64,000 nucleotides of DNA from Microbacteriaceae bacterium. GTDB taxonomy: Bacteria; Actinomycetota; Actinomycetes; Actinomycetales; Microbacteriaceae. The notes below the pieces were generated by a model that worked only from the letters and a program-made list of their open reading frames with translations, searched no databases and was not told the origin of the DNA. The first letter of the stretch is position 1, and every line of letters begins with the position of its first letter. The DNA lies in contig JAODMT010000004.1 of the NCBI GenBank assembly GCA_025464975.1, positions 124,001-188,000 of the forward strand, given 5' to 3'. Of this stretch, positions 1 to 8,200 are shown in pieces. Made by a program: the position numbers and the translations under genes.

Positions 1-1
1 G

Positions 2-505
2 CTCGGTCTTGCTGATTTCTTCCTGCCGTCGGATCGGATCGCGGAATTCATCGCGGCCGTGGAGGTCGATGGGCCGGATTCCGCGTGCGTCCGGTTCGCC
101 GAACCCGCGCCCGCGCCGCAGCTCGAGGCCGAGCGGCACTGGATCGACACGGTTTTTGCGCCCGAGTCCGTGCAAGAAATTCTGGAGCGGCTGGAGCACG
201 CGCCCGGCGAGGTCGCGGCCGAGGTGGCGCGGAAGCTGGCTGTGAACTCCCCGTCGGCAGTTGTCCTCGCTCGGGAATCGGTGCGCCGGTCGCGCCACCT
301 GTCGCTGGAGGATGCACTTCGTCAGGATTTTTGCGTCTCGGCCAATGCCATCCGGTCGCACGATCTGGTCGAGGGGATCCGCGCGCAGGTGGTCGACAAG
401 GACCGCCAACCGCGTTGGTCACCAGCGACGGTCGCGGAAGTGGATCATCGGACTATTGAGTCGTTCTTCGAGCTGCCGAGCTCTCGTCAACTTCGCTTCG
501 AATAG
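2..505 (+). CDS. 3-hydroxyisobutyryl-CoA hydrolase family protein, 3' part
   Basis: This is the C-terminal 167 residues of an enoyl-CoA hydratase/isomerase-superfamily protein; the 5' end lies outside the window. The visible part opens with GLADFFLPSDRIAEF, the segment that follows the catalytic loop in 3-hydroxyisobutyryl-CoA hydrolases, and ends with VVDKDRQPRWSP, a C-terminal signature of that subfamily rather than of true enoyl-CoA hydratases. Family members release 3-hydroxyisobutyrate from its CoA ester in valine breakdown. The oxyanion-hole and catalytic residues are upstream and cannot be checked. The product is inferred from these tail motifs, so a related hydratase remains possible. 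Confidence 0.75.
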   Translation, partial: LGLADFFLPSDRIAEFIAAVEVDGPDSACVRFAEPAPAPQLEAERHWIDTVFAPESVQEILERLEHAPGEVAAEVARKLAVNSPSAVVLARESVRRSRHLSLEDALRQDFCVSANAIRSHDLVEGIRAQVVDKDRQPRWSPATVAEVDHRTIESFFELPSSRQLRFE

Positions 506-963
506 TACGATAATTCGCCCGTTCCGGGAATTAAGCCCAAATTCTCGGCGATCGATCAGAATGGCGTGATCCTCACTTACGGGGACGTGGGACCAGGGCG
601 CGACGCGGCGAGATTTGCCTGCTCCGCCAAGCGAGTTCTGCAGGGCGGTCGTCGCCCGGGCATCGGCGTGCCGACCTTCGGGGACTTGGGAATCGGCCCC
701 GGCTCATAACCGTCCCCTGATCTGGGGTTCTACGAGAATCCGAGGGGCCCGTGTGCCGCGGCGACGGATCCGTCCCAAACCCGGCCGGCGATATCTGTTC
801 GATGCAAAGGAATGTATAAGAAGCGGCCGGGATTCGGTTCTCGTTCGGGGGGTCGATGGGAAAGAAGGTTCCTCGACGTATCCTCACGCTCGGTGCCTCT
901 GGACACATATCCGTTTCATACCGATTGGGTAAAGGGGCTTGACTCGATGACGGTCACGTATAT
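506..963. other. intergenic region without a recognisable gene
   Basis: About 460 bases separate the truncated hydrolase from the secreted beta-helix gene. Open frames here are short and have low-complexity, Arg/Pro-rich translations, so none is called. Two similar segments, CTTACGGGGACGTGGGA near 576 and CTTCGGGGACTTGGGA near 676, form an imperfect direct repeat. Near the right end TATATT (959-964) resembles a -10 box. A purine-rich TAAAGGGG (930-937) precedes an ATG at 947 that opens a 10-residue ORF. Confidence 0.4.
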
Positions 964-2430
964 TTGGCCGCCGTCCGGCTGAACGTCGGTTGTCTTCCGA
1001 TCAGAGCCGCATTGCGGCAGTCTCCCAAAGGACCCATCATTTACTCATTTTCATCAGCAAGATTGGCCATTCCTACCCTCATCCTCGGTGGCATTGTCGT
1101 TGCCGCTGGCACCCTCGGGTCGCCGCTTGCCGCCTCCGCAGCGACGCCTGTCCTGTCGGCCAACGGCACGCCCCTCGGGTCGACCGTGCTCCCGAGCGGA
1201 ACATTCACCGCCTCGGTGAAGGCCCCGGCAGGGTCCTCCGTCAAGTTCAAGATCGACGGCCACTACCTCGGCACCGATCACGGCGCGCCCTATAGCTGGC
1301 CGATCCACACGGGGGCTGGCACCCACAAACTGATTGCGAGTTGGCACAAAGGTCACGTGACAAGCCGATTCGTTGTTGGAAAGGGAGCTGTCCCGACGCC
1401 TGCCCCTAAGCCAACGCCGGCTCCCTCTCCGGCGCCTGCGCCCAAGCCGTCACCGGCCCCGGCCCCCGCTCCTGCGCCCAAGCCGGCCCCCGCGCCGGCG
1501 CCGGCTCCGGCCCCAACTCCCGCGCCGGCACCGACTCCGACGAGCAGCGGCTCGACCATCAGGGTCTCCACCGCGGCTCAGCTCAGTTCGGCGCTCGCGT
1601 CAGCTAAGCCGGGTCAGACCATCGCCCTCGCCGACGGCTCGTATTCGGGGCAACAGTTCGAGGCCCCGGCGTCCGGAACGGCTAGCGCCCCGATCACCCT
1701 GACCGGGTCACGCAACGCGATCATCAGCAACGGGAACCTCAGCGTCGGCTACGGGCTCCACATCACGGGAAGCTACTGGCGGGTCACGGGACTCTCGGTG
1801 ACCAAGTCGGCCAAGGGCATCGTTCTTGACGGATCGTCGCACACAACCATCAGCGGCGTCGATGTCGGCAACATCGGCTTCGAGGGCGTGCACTTCCGCA
1901 AGAACAGCAGCTACGGCCTGATCGAGAACTCGGTGGTTCACGACACCGGCGTGTACAAGCCAGAAGCCGGTGAAGGCATCTACCTCGGATCCTCCAAGAC
2001 CAACTGGGGATTGATCATGGGATCCTCCAGCACCATGGACCAGTCGAACTATGACGTCGTGCGCAACAACCACATCTCCAACAACGCGGGCGAGGGAATC
2101 GACGTCAAGGAGGGCACCATCGGTGGATCCTTGACCGGAAACGTCTTCAACAACTCCGGCTACTCGGGCGCGAACAACGCTGACTCCTGGGTCGACGTCA
2201 AGGGCAACAACTACACGATCAGCGGCAACTCCGGATCCAAGAGCCTGCTCGATGCCTTCCAGGTTCACGTCCTGCTGCCCGGCTGGGGGCAAAACAACAC
2301 CTTCTCGAACAACACCGTCAGCGGAATTCCCAATCTGCAGGTCTGGGTCCAGTCCGCGACGCTCGGCGACAAGGTCATGTGCCAGCCCACCGGGGCGGCC
2401 AAGGGCCTGTCGAACATTCCGTGCTCGTAA
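964..2430 (+). CDS. secreted right-handed parallel beta-helix protein (pectate-lyase-like fold)
   Basis: Up to 488 residues. A hydrophobic segment (about residues 36-58, ending AASA) looks like a signal peptide. An Ig-like domain of about 75 residues follows, then a Pro/Ala/Lys linker (about residues 143-195, PAPKP-type repeats). The rest is a beta-helix with ALADGSYSG near its start and Asn/Gly-rich turns (NNHISNN, GNNYTISGN). The fold is shared by pectate lyases and chondroitinase-B-like lyases, so polysaccharide binding or cleavage is likely, but no catalytic set can be assigned. The start is doubtful. TTG at 964 gives a long N-terminus, while AAAGGA at 1027-1032 sits six bases before an ATT at 1039 that would start right at the signal peptide. 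Confidence 0.7.
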   Translation: MAAVRLNVGCLPIRAALRQSPKGPIIYSFSSARLAIPTLILGGIVVAAGTLGSPLAASAATPVLSANGTPLGSTVLPSGTFTASVKAPAGSSVKFKIDGHYLGTDHGAPYSWPIHTGAGTHKLIASWHKGHVTSRFVVGKGAVPTPAPKPTPAPSPAPAPKPSPAPAPAPAPKPAPAPAPAPAPTPAPAPTPTSSGSTIRVSTAAQLSSALASAKPGQTIALADGSYSGQQFEAPASGTASAPITLTGSRNAIISNGNLSVGYGLHITGSYWRVTGLSVTKSAKGIVLDGSSHTTISGVDVGNIGFEGVHFRKNSSYGLIENSVVHDTGVYKPEAGEGIYLGSSKTNWGLIMGSSSTMDQSNYDVVRNNHISNNAGEGIDVKEGTIGGSLTGNVFNNSGYSGANNADSWVDVKGNNYTISGNSGSKSLLDAFQVHVLLPGWGQNNTFSNNTVSGIPNLQVWVQSATLGDKVMCQPTGAAKGLSNIPCS

Positions 2431-2434
2431 TCCA

Positions 2435-2452
2435 GGCCGGGGTCCCTCGGCC
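2435..2452 (+). terminator. possible terminator hairpin after the beta-helix gene
   Basis: GGCCG and CGGCC flank an 8-base loop just after the stop codon. There is no T-run, so this is only a stem that could help termination or protect the 3' end. Confidence 0.3.
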
Positions 2453-2460
2453 GAACAACC

Positions 2461-2536
2461 AAAACTGAATACCAGAACTGAACAATCAAAACTGAACACA
2501 AAACTGAACACCAAAACTGAACATCAAAACTAAACA
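2461..2536. repeat. degenerate 12-14-bp tandem repeat (AAAACTGAACA, six copies)
   Basis: Six successive units read AAAACTGAATACC, AGAACTGAACAATC, AAAACTGAACAC, AAAACTGAACACC, AAAACTGAACATC and AAAACTAAACAATC. The tract is A-rich in a GC-rich genome and begins 30 bases after the stop of the beta-helix gene. Unit length varies between 12 and 14, so it would not preserve a reading frame. A similar but shorter ACTGA-containing tract follows recG. Confidence 0.85.
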
Positions 2537-2577
2537 ATCAGATCGGGGGTTCGAGGCCCGGGCGCAGCGCGTCGGCT

Positions 2578-2745
2578 AGGCTGAGAACCGCGAAGGGGAG
2601 TATTCCCTCCGGACCCTCACGGGCCCAGCGCCGCAGTCGTCAATACGGTCACCATCATTGCTGGCCCGGTTGCGGTGGCACAGTCGAACGGAACATTCAG
2701 GTCGGCCGTGCGGAAGAGACTTTCGGACCATCGGCCTGCCTCGTG
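2578..2745 (+). ncRNA. candidate yybP-ykoY (Mn2+) riboswitch leader of terC
   Basis: The leader of the TerC gene holds AAGGGGAGTATTCCC (from about 2593), close to the conserved GGGGAGTA of the first loop of yybP-ykoY riboswitches. Further on is CGGAAGAGACTTTCGGACC (about 2710-2730), resembling the second conserved element in actinobacterial examples. TerC/Alx-type genes are classic targets of this Mn2+-sensing RNA. Assignment rests on motif resemblance and target identity; no covariance search was done and the exact ends are approximate. Confidence 0.55.
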
Positions 2746-2779
2746 CGGGACGAAACCGAACTCCTGCGAAAGGCCTCCC

Positions 2780-3778
2780 ATGGACCTCGAACTCCCGATC
2801 TGGTTTGAAATCGGCAGCATTGCCGTACTCCTTCTTATCGTGGTCGCAGATCTTGTGCTCGCGTACAAGCGGCCACACATCCCATCCACGCGCGAATCCA
2901 GCGTGTGGGTGGGATTCTACGTTCTGCTCGCAGTCGTCTTCGCCGTGCTCATGTTCGCGTTCGCCGGAGCGGAGCACGCCGGGCAATTCATCGCCGGATG
3001 GCTCACCGAATACAGTCTGTCGATCGACAACCTGTTCGTGTTCGTCATCATCATGGCCAAGTTCGCGGTGCCCCGGAAGTACCAGCAAGAGGTACTCATG
3101 GTGGGAATCATCATTGCGCTCGTGCTGCGGGGCATCTTCATTGTGCTCGGCGCTTCCCTCATCCAGAACTTCAGCTGGATCTTCTACATCTTTGGCGCGT
3201 TCCTTCTATATACGGCTATTGGGCAGGCCTTCCAGAAGGGCGACGAAATGGATGAGAGGGAGAGCGGCGTCATCCGCGTGCTGCGAAAGCGCATTCCCAT
3301 CTCCAACGAATTCGACGGCGCGAAGATTCGCACCGTCATTGACGGCAAGAAGGTCTTCACGCCGATCATCGTGGTGTTCATAGCCATTGGCACCACCGAC
3401 CTCGTCTTCGCGCTCGATTCGATCCCGGCAATCTTCGGCATCACGACCAGCGCCTTCATTGTTTTCACCGCCAACGTCTTCGCCCTGATGGGGCTGCGGC
3501 AGCTCTACTTCCTGCTCGGTGACCTGATCGATCGTCTCGTCTACCTCAAGTATGGAATCGCGTTCATCCTGGCCTTCATCGGCTTCAAGCTCATCGCGCA
3601 CGCGCTGCACACCAACGAATTGCCCTTCATCAACGGGGGAAAATACGTCGAGTGGGCGCCGGAGATCCCGACGTTCGTGTCGCTCGCGGTGATCGTGGCT
3701 TCGATGGCGGTGGCCGTCGTGGCAAGCCTGGTGAAGGTACGAAGCGACAGGCGACGTGAAACGGATCGGACTCTGTGA
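2780..3778 (+). CDS. TerC/Alx family integral membrane protein
   Basis: A 332-residue polytopic membrane protein. Hydrophobic segments alternate with TerC hallmarks: SLSIDNLFVFVIIM in the second membrane region and TTDLVFALDSIPAIFGI in the later one, both with the conserved acidic residues (DN and D...DS) in the membrane that are thought to bind metal. A cytoplasmic loop (about residues 140-180) is charged. The family is linked to Mn2+ export and loading of exported metalloenzymes, and to tellurite resistance. The ATG at 2780 is preferred over an upstream in-frame start at 2675 because GCGAAAGG precedes it and the protein then begins like its homologues. The upstream leader looks like a Mn2+ riboswitch. 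Confidence 0.88.
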   Translation: MDLELPIWFEIGSIAVLLLIVVADLVLAYKRPHIPSTRESSVWVGFYVLLAVVFAVLMFAFAGAEHAGQFIAGWLTEYSLSIDNLFVFVIIMAKFAVPRKYQQEVLMVGIIIALVLRGIFIVLGASLIQNFSWIFYIFGAFLLYTAIGQAFQKGDEMDERESGVIRVLRKRIPISNEFDGAKIRTVIDGKKVFTPIIVVFIAIGTTDLVFALDSIPAIFGITTSAFIVFTANVFALMGLRQLYFLLGDLIDRLVYLKYGIAFILAFIGFKLIAHALHTNELPFINGGKYVEWAPEIPTFVSLAVIVASMAVAVVASLVKVRSDRRRETDRTL

Positions 3779-3808
3779 GGCGCTCCAGCCGAGGAAAAAA
3801 ATCGGTGT

Positions 3809-3814
3809 TAGCCT
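3809..3814 (+). promoter_or_regulatory. -10 box for the leu leader transcript
   Basis: TAGCCT matches the TANNNT form of an actinobacterial -10 element. Six bases later comes the GTG of the leader ORF at 3821, so the transcript probably starts on or next to that codon. No clear -35 is visible. Confidence 0.5.
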
Positions 3815-3820
3815 AAAAGG

Positions 3821-3865
3821 GTGTTGCTCGGTCATCTCCTTCTTCGTAGCCGCGACGAGTCCTAG
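3821..3865 (+). CDS. leucine-rich leader peptide of the leuCD attenuator
   Basis: A 14-codon ORF, GTG start to TAG, with the translation V/M-L-L-G-H-L-L-L-R-S-R-D-E-S. Five codons are leucine, arranged as LL and LLL, the hallmark of a ribosome-mediated leucine attenuator. Its last codons (3850-3859) lie inside the 5' arm of a perfect 10-bp stem, so a ribosome stalled at the leucines or finishing at the stop would change RNA folding ahead of leuC. It sits 69 bases before leuC. It is too short to be a functional protein. Its role is inferred from composition, position and structure. Confidence 0.75.
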   Translation: MLLGHLLLRSRDES

Positions 3866-3916
3866 TTCTCAGGCCTCCCTCGTCGCGGAGTTCTTCGTCG
3901 GCTGACCATTTTTTTT
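3848..3916 (+). promoter_or_regulatory. leuC attenuator: competing hairpins and T-run
   Basis: CCGCGACGAG (3850-3859) pairs perfectly with CTCGTCGCGG (3879-3888). The same left arm, extended to AGCCG, can instead pair with TCGTCGGCT (about 3897-3905), with two bases bulged. That second stem is followed at once by ACCATTTTTTTT, a run of eight T. The two mutually exclusive stems, one backed by a T-run, fit an antiterminator/terminator switch controlled by leader translation. Which stem stops transcription was not computed. Confidence 0.6.
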
Positions 3917-3934
3917 CTTAGGAGACCGCACACT

Positions 3935-5434
3935 ATGAACGATTCATTCAATGGGAAGCCTCGCACCCTGGCCGAGAAGGTCTGGGACGACCATCTGGTG
4001 GTCAAGGGCGAAGAGGGCAATCCGGACCTCATCTACATCGACCTGCACCTCGTGCACGAGGTCACGAGCCCACAGGCCTTCGACGGCCTTCGGCTCGCCG
4101 GACGGCCGGTTCGCCGGCCGGACCTGACGATCGCGACCGAGGATCACAACACCCCGACGCTCGCGATCGACAAGCCGATCGCGGACCTCACCAGTCGCAC
4201 TCAGATCCAGACGCTGCGTAACAACTGCGCCGAATTCGGCGTTCGCCTCCACCCGCTCGGCGACATCGAGCAGGGCATCGTGCACGTTGTCGGCCCGCAG
4301 CTCGGGCTCACCATGCCGGGGACCACCGTGGTCTGCGGCGACAGCCATACCTCCACCCATGGCGCATTCGGCGCGATGGGGATCGGCATCGGCACGAGCG
4401 AGGTCGAGCACGTTCTGGCCACCCAGACTCTTCCGCTCAAACCGTTCAAAACGATGGCGATCACTGTGGAGGGCACGCTTCGTCCCGGAGTCACGGCCAA
4501 GGACATCATCCTCGCCGTGATCGCAAAGATCGGCACCGGCGGCGGGCAGGGCTATGTGCTCGAATACCGCGGCAGCGCCATCCGTTCCCTGTCGATGGAT
4601 GGCCGCATGACCATCTGCAACATGTCGATCGAGGCCGGCGCCCGCGCGGGCATGGTCGCACCGGACCAGGTGACCTACGACTACCTCGAGGGCCGCGCGC
4701 ACGCGCCGAAGGGTGCGGACTGGGATGCGGCCGTCGAGTACTGGAACACGCTCGCCACCGACGACGATGCCGTGTTCGACGCCGAGGTATTCCTCGACGC
4801 GGACGAGCTTGAACCCTTCGTTACCTGGGGAACCAACCCGGGCCAGGGCGTATCGCTGAGCGACAGAGTTCCCGATCCGGCGGCGATCAGCGACCCGAAC
4901 GAGCGAGCCTCGGCCGAGCGTGCGCTGGAATACATGGACATCGCAGCGGGAACCGCGCTCAAAGACATTCATGTTGACGCGGTATTCATGGGATCGTGCA
5001 CCAACAGCCGCATCGAAGACCTTCGCGCTTTCGCCTCCATCATCAAGGGACAGAAGAAGGCCGATGGCGTACGCGTCATGGTCGTGCCCGGTTCCGCCCG
5101 AGTGCGGATCGAGGCCGAGGCCGAGGGCATCGACCAGATTGTGAAGGACTTCGGGGCCGAGTGGCGATTCGCCGGGTGCTCGATGTGCCTCGGGATGAAT
5201 CCCGACCAGCTCGCCCCCGGTGAGCGGTGCGCGTCGACCTCCAATCGCAACTTTGAGGGACGCCAGGGGAAGGGCGGGCGCACGCACCTCGTGTCGCCGC
5301 TCGTCGCCGCGGCGACTGCCATCCGGGGAACGCTCTCGTCTCCGTGGGATTTGACCGCGGGTTTCGATACGGTCGCTGAGCGACCTGCTCAACCCACAGA
5401 ACCAGCAGAGACGCAAGATGGGGTGATCGCGTAA
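3935..5434 (+). CDS. leuC: 3-isopropylmalate dehydratase large subunit
   Basis: LeuC with LeuD isomerises 2-isopropylmalate to 3-isopropylmalate in leucine synthesis, using a 4Fe-4S cluster. The cluster ligands are visible: Cys355 in [12 protein letters not shown], and Cys415 and Cys418 in GCSMCLGMN, followed by the substrate-loop [10 protein letters not shown]. The protein is 499 residues, about 30 longer than usual. The extra tail (from about residue 470) is largely encoded by a REP-like palindrome (5360-5397). A TAGGAGA ribosome site (3918-3924) precedes the ATG. The stop overlaps the leuD start in TAATG, implying coupled translation. Expression is probably set by the leucine attenuator just upstream. 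Confidence 0.97.
   Translation: MNDSFNGKPRTLAEKVWDDHLVVKGEEGNPDLIYIDLHLVHEVTSPQAFDGLRLAGRPVRRPDLTIATEDHNTPTLAIDKPIADLTSRTQIQTLRNNCAEFGVRLHPLGDIEQGIVHVVGPQLGLTMPGTTVVCGDSHTSTHGAFGAMGIGIGTSEVEHVLATQTLPLKPFKTMAITVEGTLRPGVTAKDIILAVIAKIGTGGGQGYVLEYRGSAIRSLSMDGRMTICNMSIEAGARAGMVAPDQVTYDYLEGRAHAPKGADWDAAVEYWNTLATDDDAVFDAEVFLDADELEPFVTWGTNPGQGVSLSDRVPDPAAISDPNERASAERALEYMDIAAGTALKDIHVDAVFMGSCTNSRIEDLRAFASIIKGQKKADGVRVMVVPGSARVRIEAEAEGIDQIVKDFGAEWRFAGCSMCLGMNPDQLAPGERCASTSNRNFEGRQGKGGRTHLVSPLVAAATAIRGTLSSPWDLTAGFDTVAERPAQPTEPAETQDGVIA
5360..5397 (+). repeat. REP-like palindrome inside the leuC 3' end
   Basis: GGTTTCGATACGGTCGCTGA followed by GCGACCTGCTCAACCCA has the same frame sequence (GGT-T/C-TCGATAC ... 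CT-A/G-CTC-A/G-ACC) as the intergenic repeats at 32902, 35466 and 37304. Its centre, GGTCGCT-G-AGCGACC, is a perfect 7-bp palindrome. It is read as codons of the LeuC C-terminal extension. Confidence 0.8.
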
Positions 5435-6045
5435 TGGAAAAAGTTACTGTAGTTCAGGGCATCGCGATGCCGCTCGAGCGGGCCAACGTCGACACCGACC
5501 AGATCATCCCGGCGGTGTTCCTCAAGCGAGTGACCAAGACCGGATTTGATGACGCGCTGTTCTACGCCTGGCGTCAGGATCCCGAGTTCGTGCTCAACAA
5601 TCCGGTTTACAAGGGCGCACGCGTGCTCATCGCCGGGCAGGACTTCGGAATCGGCTCGAGCCGGGAGCACGCCGTCTGGGCGCTTCGCGACTTTGGATTC
5701 GACGCGGTGCTCAGCCCGCGGTTCGGTGACATTTTCCGCGGAAACGCCGGGAAGCAGGGTCTGCTCGCCGGGGAAATTTCCGAGGCCGATCTCGAGTCGC
5801 TGCTCGCGGCAATCAAGGCGCAGCCGGGCGTCGAGGCATCCGTGGATCTGGTCGCGAAGACGGCGCGCATCGGCGAGGTCATCGTGCCATTTCAGATCGA
5901 TGATTACACTAGGTGGCGGCTGCTCGAAGGCCTGGATGACATAGGCCTGACGCTGCGCAACGAGGCGCAGATCACGGAGTTTGAAGGTCGCCGGGAATCC
6001 TGGCGGCCGAGAACTCTTCCGGAACAACACGTAACAGGTGAATGA
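5434..6045 (+). CDS. leuD: 3-isopropylmalate dehydratase small subunit
   Basis: The 203-residue swivel-domain partner of LeuC. It starts with the family N-terminus ([22 protein letters not shown]) and contains the substrate-contacting loop [14 protein letters not shown] near residue 70. The C-terminal region [19 protein letters not shown] is also typical. The ATG overlaps the leuC stop codon by one base, and the murA ATG follows the leuD TGA directly. The three genes are therefore likely one transcript, which would place a cell-wall gene under the leucine attenuator unless an internal promoter exists. Confidence 0.97.
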   Translation: MEKVTVVQGIAMPLERANVDTDQIIPAVFLKRVTKTGFDDALFYAWRQDPEFVLNNPVYKGARVLIAGQDFGIGSSREHAVWALRDFGFDAVLSPRFGDIFRGNAGKQGLLAGEISEADLESLLAAIKAQPGVEASVDLVAKTARIGEVIVPFQIDDYTRWRLLEGLDDIGLTLRNEAQITEFEGRRESWRPRTLPEQHVTGE

Positions 6046-7413
6046 ATGAACTCTCTTGTGAAGGACGCCCAAAAGGCCGGTCAGCGAGTGGGATTGAAGT
6101 CAGACGAAATCACGATCACCGGAGGTAACCCGCTCAAGGGTCGAATCGCGGTTCGTGGAGCCAAGAACCTCGCAACAAAGGCCATGGTGGCAGCCCTTCT
6201 GGGAGAGACACCGAGCGTGCTGCGTGACGTCCCCGACATCAGCGATGTTGAGGTGGTGCGCGGACTCCTCGAGGTCTACGGCGTCATCGTGTCGACCCCG
6301 GTTCCCGGTGAGATGCTGTTCGACACGAGCAACGTCGAGAAGGCCCACTTCGCCGAGATTGACGCGCACGCCGGCTCGAGCCGCATCCCGATCCTGTTCT
6401 GCGGTCCGCTGCTGCACCGCCTCGGCGAGGCGCGGATTCCGGACCTCGGCGGCTGCCGCATCGGCGACCGGCCGATCGACTTCCACCTCGATGCGCTTCG
6501 CGCGTTCGGCGCGGTAGTCGACAAGTCATTCGAGGGCATCTACATCACCGCCCCCGATGGCCTTCACGGTGCGAACATCACGTTGCCGTACCCGAGCGTC
6601 GGCGCCACCGAGCAAGTGCTCCTGACCGCGGTCCGTGCCACGGGCACCACGGAGCTGAAGAACGCGGCAATTGAGCCCGAGATCATGGATCTCATCGCCA
6701 TCCTGCAGAAGATGGGCGCGATCATCTCGGTCGAACCGAACCGCGTCATCCTCATTGAGGGCGTCGACCGCCTCGAGGGATACAAGCACCGTGCGCTGTT
6801 CGACCGCAATGAGGTCGCAAGCTGGGCCGCTGCGGCACTCGTCACCAAGGGCGACATTTTCGTCGAGGGCGCACGCCAGAGCGAGCTCATGACATTCCTC
6901 AACGTCTTCCGCAAGGTCGGCGGCGGATTCGACGTGGAAGACGACGGAATCCGGTTCTACTACACCGGTGCGGAGTTGAAGCCCGTGACCATCGAGACGG
7001 ATGTTCACCCCGGCTTCATGACGGACTGGCAGCAGCCGCTCATTGTGGCCCTCACCCAGGCCAATGGCGAGTCGATCGTGCACGAAACCGTGTACGAGGA
7101 CCGCTTCGGCTTCACCGAGGCGCTCAACGAGATGGGTGCCAAGATCGTCGTGCACAAGGCGGGACTGCCGGACCATCCGCGCAGGGTCGCCCGTCGCGAC
7201 TTCGAGCAGGCCGCCGTCATCACCGGCCCGACAAAGCTCCACGGGGCGAACGTGCGCGTGCCGGACCTGCGCGGGGGATTCAGCTACCTCATCGCTGCGC
7301 TGAGCGCCGAGGGCACGTCGACCATCAGCAACGTCGGCATCATCAGCCGCGGGTATGAGCACTTCATTGACAAACTGCGGGTGCTCGGAGCCGACTTCGT
7401 CTACGAAGGCTGA
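6046..7413 (+). CDS. murA: UDP-N-acetylglucosamine 1-carboxyvinyltransferase
   Basis: MurA transfers enolpyruvate from PEP to UDP-GlcNAc, the first committed step of peptidoglycan precursor synthesis in the cytoplasm. The 455-residue protein shows the active-site lysine in VRGAKN (about residue 40) and Cys137 in LGGCRIGDRP. That Cys is the residue attacked by fosfomycin; many other actinobacteria carry Asp there. An N-terminal extension of about 20 residues precedes the first fold repeat. It starts immediately after leuD and is followed by plsC 6 bases downstream. Confidence 0.95.
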   Translation: MNSLVKDAQKAGQRVGLKSDEITITGGNPLKGRIAVRGAKNLATKAMVAALLGETPSVLRDVPDISDVEVVRGLLEVYGVIVSTPVPGEMLFDTSNVEKAHFAEIDAHAGSSRIPILFCGPLLHRLGEARIPDLGGCRIGDRPIDFHLDALRAFGAVVDKSFEGIYITAPDGLHGANITLPYPSVGATEQVLLTAVRATGTTELKNAAIEPEIMDLIAILQKMGAIISVEPNRVILIEGVDRLEGYKHRALFDRNEVASWAAAALVTKGDIFVEGARQSELMTFLNVFRKVGGGFDVEDDGIRFYYTGAELKPVTIETDVHPGFMTDWQQPLIVALTQANGESIVHETVYEDRFGFTEALNEMGAKIVVHKAGLPDHPRRVARRDFEQAAVITGPTKLHGANVRVPDLRGGFSYLIAALSAEGTSTISNVGIISRGYEHFIDKLRVLGADFVYEG

Positions 7414-7419
7414 TCGGCA

Positions 7420-8196
7420 ATGACTGATCGGAACGCAACGAAGCGACAGGGTGGGCGGCGAAAATCGGAGAAGATTCCGATCTTTCGACTTCTCGCCGGC
7501 ATCCTCATCCCGCCGATGGAGCTGCTCGCTCGCTACGTGATCATTGACGGAGATAAGCTGCCGAAGACGGGAGCCTTCGTGGCCTCGCCGAATCACTACA
7601 GCGAGATTGACCCGGTAGTGGTCGGCCGTGTCATGTACAAGCTCGGCCGCATGCCCCGGTATATGGCGAAGGCCTCCCTGTTTCGGGTTCCGGTCGTTGG
7701 CTGGTTCCTTCGAACTTCCGGCCAGATCCCGGTGGAGCGAACCGGAGTGGTGAGAGGCCAAGATCCGATCGCCGCCGCGGACCAGATAGTGCGCGCGGGC
7801 CACGCCGTCGTGATCTACCCCGAGGGTTCGCTCACGCGGGACCCCGGCCTATGGCCAATGCGCGGAAAGACCGGGGCGGTGCGGATGGCGCTGCTCGCCG
7901 ACATCCCGCTGATCCCGATCGCGCACTGGGGCACTCAGCATGTCATGCCGCGGTACGGGAAGAAGATCAGTTTCTTTCCCCGTAAGACCATCACCGTGAA
8001 GATCGGTGATCCGGTTGACCTGTCCCAGTTCCGCGGTAAGCCTCTCGACCCGAAGACGCTGCAGGCCGCGACTGCGGTGCTCATGGTCGCCATCACGGCA
8101 CTTCTCGCCGATCTGCGCAAGGAGCAGGCACCAGCCGAGCCCTGGGACCCGAGCAAGCACAGCCAGACGGAGATCGGCCGTTTTGAACAACCCTAA
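7420..8196 (+). CDS. 1-acylglycerol-3-phosphate O-acyltransferase (PlsC family)
   Basis: A 258-residue membrane-associated acyltransferase of the PlsC family, which puts the second acyl chain on lysophosphatidic acid in phospholipid synthesis. Family motif I is SPNHYSEID, with His59 and Asp64 forming the HX4D catalytic pair. The glycerophosphate-binding motif appears as YPEGS near residue 120. A single hydrophobic N-terminal segment (FRLLAGILIPPMELLARYVII) probably anchors it. Its place between murA and gpsA, 4 bases before the latter, links it to glycerol-3-phosphate supply. Several paralogues are usual in this family of bacteria, so the exact substrate is inferred. Confidence 0.88.
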   Translation: MTDRNATKRQGGRRKSEKIPIFRLLAGILIPPMELLARYVIIDGDKLPKTGAFVASPNHYSEIDPVVVGRVMYKLGRMPRYMAKASLFRVPVVGWFLRTSGQIPVERTGVVRGQDPIAAADQIVRAGHAVVIYPEGSLTRDPGLWPMRGKTGAVRMALLADIPLIPIAHWGTQHVMPRYGKKISFFPRKTITVKIGDPVDLSQFRGKPLDPKTLQAATAVLMVAITALLADLRKEQAPAEPWDPSKHSQTEIGRFEQP

Positions 8197-8200
8197 TCCG

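Noticed and set aside
615-932. 105-residue open frame between the hydrolase and the beta-helix gene
   Set aside because: Arg/Pro/Ser-rich, no ribosome site, no domain; composition unlike the real genes here.
2540-2560. tRNA, suggested by GGGGGTTCGAGGCCC
   Set aside because: It resembles a T-arm only; no acceptor, D or anticodon stem can be drawn around it.
3944-5416. 490-residue open frame antisense to leuC
   Set aside because: Same effect; leuC on the plus strand has all cluster Cys residues and family motifs.
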